Assembly (NCBI GenBank): GCA_038318895.1 | Contig: JBBQCS010000059.1 | Coordinates: 1-18,958 of the forward strand | Direction of reading: 5' to 3' | DNA: 18,958 bases | Origin: UBA11222 sp030652895 | GTDB lineage: Bacteria > Pseudomonadota > Alphaproteobacteria > UBA11222 | Shown: positions 14,631 through 18,958 of the stretch, piece after piece | Layout of the letters: every line of letters starts with the position of its first letter | Position numbering within the stretch: position 1 is the first letter of the stretch | The notes under the pieces: generated by a model | The model's input: only the letters and a program-made list of their open reading frames with translations | What the model was told of the DNA's origin: nothing | Databases searched by the model: none | Translations under genes and position numbers: made by a program

Positions 14631-14975
14631 GGAGGGCTTCTGTTGCTCGGCGCCCTCCGGGCCGCGCTTACTTAGTTAGACTAAGCAGCAGCGAGGGCCA
14701 AGCCCTCATGGTTGTCGTTCGCAATTAAGGAACTAGCCCGATAACGGTGGTACTATGCCGGGCGAAAGTAATGTCTTTACACGACCGTCGAGCCTGTTTC
14801 GTCCCCATACCGGACCGGCAAAGCACGGAAGCTTTGACCGGAAACCTATTTCCCTCTCGCCTCCTTTATATTTAGAGAGGCCAGAAGGGAGTAATGGTGG
14901 AGACGCCGGGTACCGCCCCCGGGTCCGATACGCTTATTGCACATCCGTTTATCGCCATAGCTGGCAAGCCAGCCC
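14631..14975 (-). ncRNA. ssrA: Two-piece (circularly permuted) transfer-messenger RNA
   Basis: tmRNA rescues stalled ribosomes by acting as alanyl-tRNA and then as message for a degradation tag. On the minus strand the acceptor piece comes first and ends TCTCCACCA (CCA at 14897-14895). A T-arm of 5 bp (CCGGG/CCCGG, 14922-14906) with loop GGCGGTA abuts the acceptor strand CGTCTCC (14905-14899). About 88 nt later the coding piece begins GGGGACGAAACAGGCTCGAC (from 14806). GGGGACG pairs with CGTCTCC in a 7-bp stem whose third pair is G-U, the alanine identity mark. The tag frame is at 14722-14681. The gene order (3' half, spacer, 5' half) is the permuted alphaproteobacterial form. The outer ends are approximate: the promoter suggests a start near 14971-14975, and a GGAGGGC/GCCCTCC stem (14658-14631) marks the far end. 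The intervening segment is presumably removed. Confidence 0.93.
14681..14722 (-). other. ssrA: tmRNA tag reading frame (ANDNHEGLALAAA)
   Basis: Thirteen codons from GCG (14722-14720) to GCT, then TAG (14683-14681), encode ANDNHEGLALAAA. With the alanine carried by the tmRNA itself, the added tag is 14 residues, AANDN-like at the start as in Caulobacter. It ends in three alanines, with ALAAA as the last five residues, and has His and Gly at positions where I would not expect them. The AND start is the part that SspB-type adaptors usually contact, and the hydrophobic Ala end is what ClpX reads. Confidence 0.93.
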
Positions 14976-14977
14976 TT

Positions 14978-15007
14978 CTAATATGACGATTGGGTGCTAA
15001 TTTTCAA
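14978..15007 (-). promoter_or_regulatory. ssrA: Candidate ssrA promoter
   Basis: On the minus strand TTGAAA (15007-15002) is followed by 18 bp and TATTAG (14983-14978). The predicted start is about 14971, at the 5' edge of the acceptor piece, next to a GCTGGC/GCCAGC hairpin (14973-14960). The -35 lies 17 bp beyond the stop of the upstream Ddn-like gene. Confidence 0.5.
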
Positions 15008-15023
15008 TGCTTTTTTATGGATG

Positions 15024-15509
15024 CTACTGCTTTTCAAGCACGACCACGGGTATCTCGCGCTTGGTCCTGTTCTGATAATCGTGATAGGGCGGATAGACTG
15101 TCAGCATATGTTTCCAGATCTGCGCGCGCTCGTCACCGGTTGCAATACGCGCACGGGCGGTGAAATGCTCGGTCGCGACCTGAACCTGAACCACGGGATT
15201 GGCCAGCAAATTCAGATACCAGGCGGCATGGGTTTCCGATCCGCCCTTGGAGCCGATCACGATATGGTTTTCGCCCACTTTGCCATAAATCAGCGGCAGC
15301 GTGCGCTCCTGTCCGGATTTGCGGCCCACCGTGGTGAGTAACAAAGTTGGTGTGAGGCCAAGGCCTTCGCCTGCAACACTGGCGTCCCACAAATGCCCTT
15401 CCTTACCGCCGCTTTCGCGGTAAACCCGCAAATGCTCTTTGATCCAGTCAGGTAGATTTCCAGAGTCCAGATCTTTTACGACTTTGTTGAGATCAAATTT
15501 TTCGGCCAT
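15024..15509 (-). CDS. Ddn-type deazaflavin/nitroreductase-family protein, copy 1
   Basis: A 161-aa protein of the deazaflavin-dependent nitroreductase (Ddn) split-barrel family. LLLTTVGRKSGQERTLPLIYG (residues about 56-76) is the family core, and VIGSKGGSETHAAWYLNLLANP follows. Actinobacterial members reduce substrates with cofactor F420. In proteobacteria the cofactor is often unclear, and no F420 synthesis gene is in this window, so I name the fold, not the reaction. The ATG at 15509 has a strong GGAGGG ribosome site. It is about two-thirds identical, by my own alignment, to the next gene upstream (15582-16064), so the pair is a tandem duplication. The ssrA promoter lies just after its stop. 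Confidence 0.88.
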   Translation of the reverse strand: MAEKFDLNKVVKDLDSGNLPDWIKEHLRVYRESGGKEGHLWDASVAGEGLGLTPTLLLTTVGRKSGQERTLPLIYGKVGENHIVIGSKGGSETHAAWYLNLLANPVVQVQVATEHFTARARIATGDERAQIWKHMLTVYPPYHDYQNRTKREIPVVVLEKQ

Positions 15510-15581
15510 GATTCCCTCCCGGGCTTTGTACCCACCAAAGAAAAGGCCTTTACGGGGTACTTCAATTGCAGCGGTTTTTCG

Positions 15582-16064
15582 TTAAGCAGATTGCTTTTCC
15601 AGCACGACCACAGGAATTTCGCGCGTGGTTTTTTTCTGATAGTCCCCGTATGTCGGAAAAACCGTCAGCATATGGGCCCATATCTGCGCCCGCTCATCGC
15701 CGGTTGCGATACGTGCGCGCACCTTGAAATGCTCGGTGGCGACCTGAATTTCGGCGGCAGGATTCTCCAGCAGGTTAAAATACCAACCGGTATGGGTTTG
15801 CGACCCGCCTTTGGAGCCAACGATGATGTGGTTCCCTCCGAAGACCCCATATATCAGCGGCGTCATGCGCTTTTTACCCGACTTGCGGCCCACAGTAGTA
15901 AGCAGAAGCGAGGGGAGCGGGCTATTGCCCGGGCCGGCATCAAACATATGCCCTTCCTTGCCACCACTTTCCAGATAGGTGCGCATATGGTCGAGTATCC
16001 ATTTCGGCTGTTTGCCCGCATCCAGATCACTTACCAGCTTGCTCTGGTCAATTTTTTCGGCCAT
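15582..16064 (-). CDS. Ddn-type deazaflavin/nitroreductase-family protein, copy 2
   Basis: A 160-aa paralogue of the gene at 15024-15509. The core reads LLLTTVGRKSGKKRMTPLIYG, then IVGSKGGSQTHTGWYFNLL and RARIATGDERAQIW, all shared with copy 1. The main differences are a 3-residue deletion before the core (PGNSPLPS region) and changed residues in the N-terminal third, where family members shape the substrate pocket. GGAGGA precedes the ATG at 16064. Copy 1 follows 72 nt after its stop, with no strong terminator between, so the two are probably co-transcribed. It is divergent from thyA. Substrate and cofactor cannot be read from sequence. Confidence 0.88.
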   Translation of the reverse strand: MAEKIDQSKLVSDLDAGKQPKWILDHMRTYLESGGKEGHMFDAGPGNSPLPSLLLTTVGRKSGKKRMTPLIYGVFGGNHIIVGSKGGSQTHTGWYFNLLENPAAEIQVATEHFKVRARIATGDERAQIWAHMLTVFPTYGDYQKKTTREIPVVVLEKQSA

Positions 16065-16120
16065 GGGATCCTCCCGATTTTTTTTAATTTGGGCCCAGCC
16101 TATGCCTTTGCGCGACAGGC

Positions 16121-16148
16121 TTCAATTGCCAATGTTTTGCGCTACAAT
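16121..16148 (+). promoter_or_regulatory. Candidate thyA-folA promoter
   Basis: TTCAAT (16121-16126), 16 bp, then TACAAT (16143-16148). The -10 is good and the -35 poor. Transcription would start near 16155, about 33 nt before the thyA ATG. Confidence 0.35.
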
Positions 16149-16187
16149 GCCGTATGAGTCACCCCCGGATGCCGAGAAAGCCCACAC

Positions 16188-16982
16188 ATGCAGTCCTATC
16201 TTGATCTGATGCGCCAGGTGCGCGACCACGGCGTTGAAAAGGGCGACCGCACCGGCACCGGCACGCGCAGTATTTTTGGCCACCAGATGCGTTTTGATCT
16301 GGGCGCGGGGTTTCCACTACTGACCACCAAGCGTGTGCATCTGAAATCCATCATTCATGAACTGCTGTGGTTCCTGAGCGGCGACACCAATGTCGCGTAC
16401 CTGCGCAATAACGGGGTGACGATCTGGGATGAATGGGCAGACGCGCAGGGCGAACTGGGGCCGGTCTATGGCCACCAATGGCGGTCGTGGCCGACCCCTG
16501 AAGGCGGACAAATTGATCAGATCGCCAAGCTGATCCATGATATCAAAACCAATCCCAATTCCCGGCGCCTGATGGTCAGCGCGTGGAACGTGGCGGACGT
16601 GGACCGCATGGCTCTGCCGCCCTGCCATTGCCTGTTTCAGTTTTACGTGGCCGACGGACGGCTGTCTTGCCAGCTGTATCAGCGCAGCGCGGATATTTTT
16701 CTGGGGGTGCCTTTCAACATCGCGTCCTATGCGCTGTTAACGCTGATGGTGGCGCAGGTGTGCGACCTGCGCCCCGGTGACTTTGTGCACACATTTGGCG
16801 ATGCACATCTATATCTGAACCATCTGGAACAGGCGGAGCTGCAATTAACCCGCACACCGCGCGCCTTGCCGGTAATGCTGCTGAATCCCGCGGTAAAAGA
16901 TATTTTCGGCTTTCGTTATGAGGATTTTGAACTCACCGGCTACGACCCGTATCCGCTGATTGCAGCCAAGGTGGCGGTGTAG
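16188..16982 (+). CDS. thyA: Thymidylate synthase
   Basis: ThyA methylates dUMP to dTMP with methylenetetrahydrofolate, producing dihydrofolate. The protein is 264 aa, the same length as E. coli ThyA, and keeps its numbering. Cys146 in LPPCHCLFQFYV is the nucleophile, Arg21 in DRTGTGTRSIFG and Arg126-Arg127 in NSRRLMVSAWN bind phosphate, and Asn177 and His207-Tyr209 equivalents are in VPFNIASYALL and DAHLYLNHLEQ. The ATG at 16188 gives the canonical MQSYLDLMRQV start. folA begins at the base after its stop codon, so the two are translated together and form one cycle: ThyA's dihydrofolate is FolA's substrate. Confidence 0.98.
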   Translation: MQSYLDLMRQVRDHGVEKGDRTGTGTRSIFGHQMRFDLGAGFPLLTTKRVHLKSIIHELLWFLSGDTNVAYLRNNGVTIWDEWADAQGELGPVYGHQWRSWPTPEGGQIDQIAKLIHDIKTNPNSRRLMVSAWNVADVDRMALPPCHCLFQFYVADGRLSCQLYQRSADIFLGVPFNIASYALLTLMVAQVCDLRPGDFVHTFGDAHLYLNHLEQAELQLTRTPRALPVMLLNPAVKDIFGFRYEDFELTGYDPYPLIAAKVAV

Positions 16983-17474
16983 ATGCGTATATCGCTGATC
17001 GCAGCTGTAGCGGAAAATGGCGTTATCGGGCGCGAAGGGGGTTTGCCCTGGCGTATCCCGGAGGACCTGAAATTCTTCAAGGTGACGACGCTTGGCAAAC
17101 CCATCATCATGGGGCGCAAAACCTATCAGTCCATCGGCAAGCCCTTGCCCGGCCGGGTGAATATTGTAATGACCCGGGACCGTGTCTGGCATGCCGCGGG
17201 GGTAAGCGTCGTCCATGATCTGGAGGCGGCGTTGCGCATGGCGCAGGAAACCGGCGCCGATGAAGCCATGATTATCGGCGGCGCGGACATCTACGAAATG
17301 GCCCTGCCGCGCGCTGACCGTATTTACCTCACCCGCATAGAGCGCGAATTTGATGGCGATGCGATGTTTCCCATGCTTGACCCCATTGAATGGACAGAGA
17401 CCGCCCGCACCGGAAAAACCGCACAAGACGTACCGTTTGATTATAGCTTCGTCATACTGGAACGACAGGGGTAA
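16983..17474 (+). CDS. folA: Dihydrofolate reductase
   Basis: FolA reduces dihydrofolate to tetrahydrofolate with NADPH. At 163 aa it has the normal length for a chromosomal enzyme. The start ISLIAAVAENGVIGREGGLPWRIPEDLKFF holds the Met20-type loop and the catalytic acid Asp28 (Asp27 in E. coli). IIMGRKTYQSIG and MIIGGADIYEMAL form the NADPH site, and DYSFVILER closes the last strand. The ATG directly follows the thyA TAG with no gap (TAGATG), so it depends on thyA translation for initiation. Nothing in the active site looks like a trimethoprim-resistant plasmid type. Confidence 0.97.
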   Translation: MRISLIAAVAENGVIGREGGLPWRIPEDLKFFKVTTLGKPIIMGRKTYQSIGKPLPGRVNIVMTRDRVWHAAGVSVVHDLEAALRMAQETGADEAMIIGGADIYEMALPRADRIYLTRIEREFDGDAMFPMLDPIEWTETARTGKTAQDVPFDYSFVILERQG

Positions 17475-17510
17475 CGGGCGCCAGATACGCCGAAATGGCT
17501 ATCTGAGCGC

Positions 17511-17516
17511 TATAAT
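17511..17516 (+). promoter_or_regulatory. Perfect -10 hexamer before the dioxygenase gene
   Basis: TATAAT stands in the 123-bp gap after folA, about 80 nt before the dioxygenase ATG. No -35 is visible at 16-18 bp. That pattern fits an activator-dependent promoter, as is usual for benzoate-type operons, but is equally open to chance. Confidence 0.3.
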
Positions 17517-17597
17517 CGCGTTGGCAGCATCGCCCTGTCTCTGTTAGCCTTATGCGGAACTGATGACAAAGCTGACTGAAACAGGGAGAGACATGCG

Positions 17598-18958
17598 ATG
17601 ACTGCAACGACACTCACCACGGACGTGCTGAATGACTTGGACGAACGTATGTCCGGCTGGCTGGTCAGGGATCCAGCCAAAGGCGAATACAAACTCGACC
17701 GCGAGGTATTCACCGACGAGGCGCTGTTCGAATTGGAGATGCGCCATATTTTTGAGGGCAACTGGGTATATGTGGCCCATGAAAGCCAGCTTTCAAAACC
17801 GCACGATTTTCTGACCACCACAATTGGCCGCCAGCCCGTGGTGCTGACGCGCCAGGCCAATGGCGAAATCGGCGGCTTTATCAATGTCTGTGCGCATCGC
17901 GGTGCGCGGGTTTGCCGCGAAAAGCGCGGCAATCAGAAAATTTTCTCCTGCGGCTTTCATGGCTGGAGCTACGACAGCACAGGCGCACTGGTGAATGTGA
18001 CCGAAGAAAAAGATGGCGCCTATCCCGCCAGTTTTGACCGCAAGAATTTTGGGCTGAAGCCGGTCGCGCGGCTTGAAAATTACCGTGGGTTTGTTTTCGC
18101 CAGCCTTAACCCGGATGTCGCGCCCCTGACCGAATATCTGGCGGGCGCGCGCGCCTTCATTGATCTGTATGCAGATCAGTCGCCCGGTAGCAAATTTGAA
18201 CTGCTGCGCGGGGCCACACGCTATACCTATAAAGGCAACTGGAAATTGCAGGTCGAAAACGGGCTGGACGGCTATCATGTTGACGCCGTGCACGGCAATT
18301 ACATGATGACGGCGATGCGCCGCTCAGAAGGCCTGTCCAAAAACGACACCAAGGTGGTCGATCTGAACTCCATTAATCAGGGCGGTTTTTTTGCATTTGA
18401 TCACGGGCATGCATTGCTGTGGCTTGACTATAAAAACTATCAGAGCCGGCCGAATTTTGAGCATCGGGAAAAGTTTCTGAAAGACTTTGGCCCCCAGCGC
18501 ACACAATGGATGTGTGAGCGTATCCGCAACCTGCTGCTGTTTCCCAATATGTTCCTGATGGATCAGACCAGTACGCAAATCCGCATCATCCGGCCGGTTT
18601 CGGTGAATGAAACGGAAATCATTACCTATTGCATTGCGCCGGTGGGCGAAAGTGACGCGGCGCGCGCCGTGCGTATTCGTCAGTATGAGGACTTTTTTAA
18701 CGCCAGCGGCATGGCGACCCCGGATGATCTGACCGAATTTAATAATTGCCAGATCGGCTTTAACGGCCGCGCAACACGCTGGAACAATATGTCGCGCGGC
18801 GCCACCCGGTGGACGGAAGGGGCAAATGAAGAGGGGCAGATTCTTGGCTTTGACGCCCGCATGACCAGCACCGGCAAAGCCGACGAAGGACTGTATATCA
18901 CCATTCACGAAGACTGGCTGAGCCGGATGCAAAAAGCGCTCGCGGCGGAACTTGCGGC
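17598..18958 (+). CDS. benA: Rieske ring-hydroxylating dioxygenase alpha subunit, BenA/XylX type (3' end cut)
   Basis: The large subunit of a two-component aromatic ring 1,2-dioxygenase of the benzoate/toluate (BenA/XylX) and anthranilate (AntA) group, which adds O2 to an aromatic acid to give a cis-diol. The frame is open from the ATG at 17598 through 453 codons to the window edge with no stop; family members are 450-465 aa, so only a few residues are probably missing. The Rieske cluster is CAHRGARVC ending in CGFHGWSY (C-x-H, 17 residues, C-x2-H). The mononuclear iron site is ENGLDGYHVDAVH. NWVYVAHESQ, IRQYEDFFNASGMATPDDL and DEGLYITIHEDWL are BenA-like. GGGAG precedes the start. benB and benC would be expected just beyond the edge. 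Substrate could be benzoate, a toluate or a relative, so the symbol is tentative. Confidence 0.88.
   Translation, partial: MTATTLTTDVLNDLDERMSGWLVRDPAKGEYKLDREVFTDEALFELEMRHIFEGNWVYVAHESQLSKPHDFLTTTIGRQPVVLTRQANGEIGGFINVCAHRGARVCREKRGNQKIFSCGFHGWSYDSTGALVNVTEEKDGAYPASFDRKNFGLKPVARLENYRGFVFASLNPDVAPLTEYLAGARAFIDLYADQSPGSKFELLRGATRYTYKGNWKLQVENGLDGYHVDAVHGNYMMTAMRRSEGLSKNDTKVVDLNSINQGGFFAFDHGHALLWLDYKNYQSRPNFEHREKFLKDFGPQRTQWMCERIRNLLLFPNMFLMDQTSTQIRIIRPVSVNETEIITYCIAPVGESDAARAVRIRQYEDFFNASGMATPDDLTEFNNCQIGFNGRATRWNNMSRGATRWTEGANEEGQILGFDARMTSTGKADEGLYITIHEDWLSRMQKALAAELA

Noticed and set aside
14755..15000. Plus-strand frame of 81 codons over ssrA
   Set aside because: This DNA is accounted for by the tmRNA acceptor and coding pieces on the other strand.
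1..18958. CRISPR array, insertion sequence, integrase, tRNA or prophage genes
   Set aside because: I looked on both strands and found no regularly spaced direct repeats, transposase or integrase motifs, tRNA-like cloverleaf other than the tmRNA ends, or phage proteins.

Overview
The window reads as an alphaproteobacterial chromosome segment. Four things support this. It carries a circularly permuted, two-piece ssrA (tmRNA) gene. It has an alpha-type SspB adaptor. It has the UPF0262 and DUF2948 families, which are largely alphaproteobacterial. It has the gene order murA / DUF2948 / hisD / UPF0262 / low-molecular-weight phosphatase that is common in that class. I cannot place it below class level from the sequence alone. 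Almost all of it is ordinary core metabolism; the accessory-looking part is the left end (about 1-2690).

Layout. (1) 1-877, minus strand: two toxin-first type II toxin-antitoxin operons in a row. The first is cut by the window edge; the second is complete, with a RelE-like toxin followed by a Phd-like/XRE fusion antitoxin. Both have nearly the same promoter geometry (TTGAC[A/T], 17 bp, TACATA) with an inverted repeat inside it and almost no leader before the toxin start. (2) 924-2516, minus: a lone GMC-family FAD oxidoreductase. (3) 2694-7086, minus: the core operon read as small protein, murA, DUF2948, hisD, UPF0262, low-molecular-weight phosphatase. MurA has Asp in place of the catalytic Cys, the substitution linked to intrinsic fosfomycin resistance. 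(4) 7196-9078, plus: beta carbonic anhydrase and a class I aspartate-type aminotransferase, convergent with manC/algA (9100-10602, minus) across a shared hairpin. (5) 10603-10994: an AT-rich divergent intergenic region. (6) 10995-12369, plus: a metallo-beta-lactamase-fold hydrolase and a CBS-pair protein, whose stop codon overlaps that of a convergent ribbon-helix-helix gene. (7) 12366-16064, minus: two tandem Ddn-type deazaflavin/nitroreductase paralogues, then ssrA, sspB, fumC and the ribbon-helix-helix gene. (8) 16188 to the end, plus: abutting thyA-folA, then a BenA/XylX-type Rieske dioxygenase alpha subunit that runs off the right edge and probably opens an aromatic-acid degradation operon.

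How the parts fit together. thyA and folA form the dTMP/tetrahydrofolate cycle. ssrA and sspB are neighbours and are partners in ribosome rescue: ssrA supplies the degradation tag and SspB carries tagged proteins to ClpXP. murA starts peptidoglycan synthesis, while manC makes GDP-mannose for surface polysaccharide. I found no CRISPR array, insertion sequence, tRNA, rRNA or prophage gene. I see no clearly new multi-gene system. The best leads are the MurA active-site change, the tmRNA tag next to its adaptor, the twin leaderless toxin-antitoxin promoters, and the duplicated Ddn-like pair.
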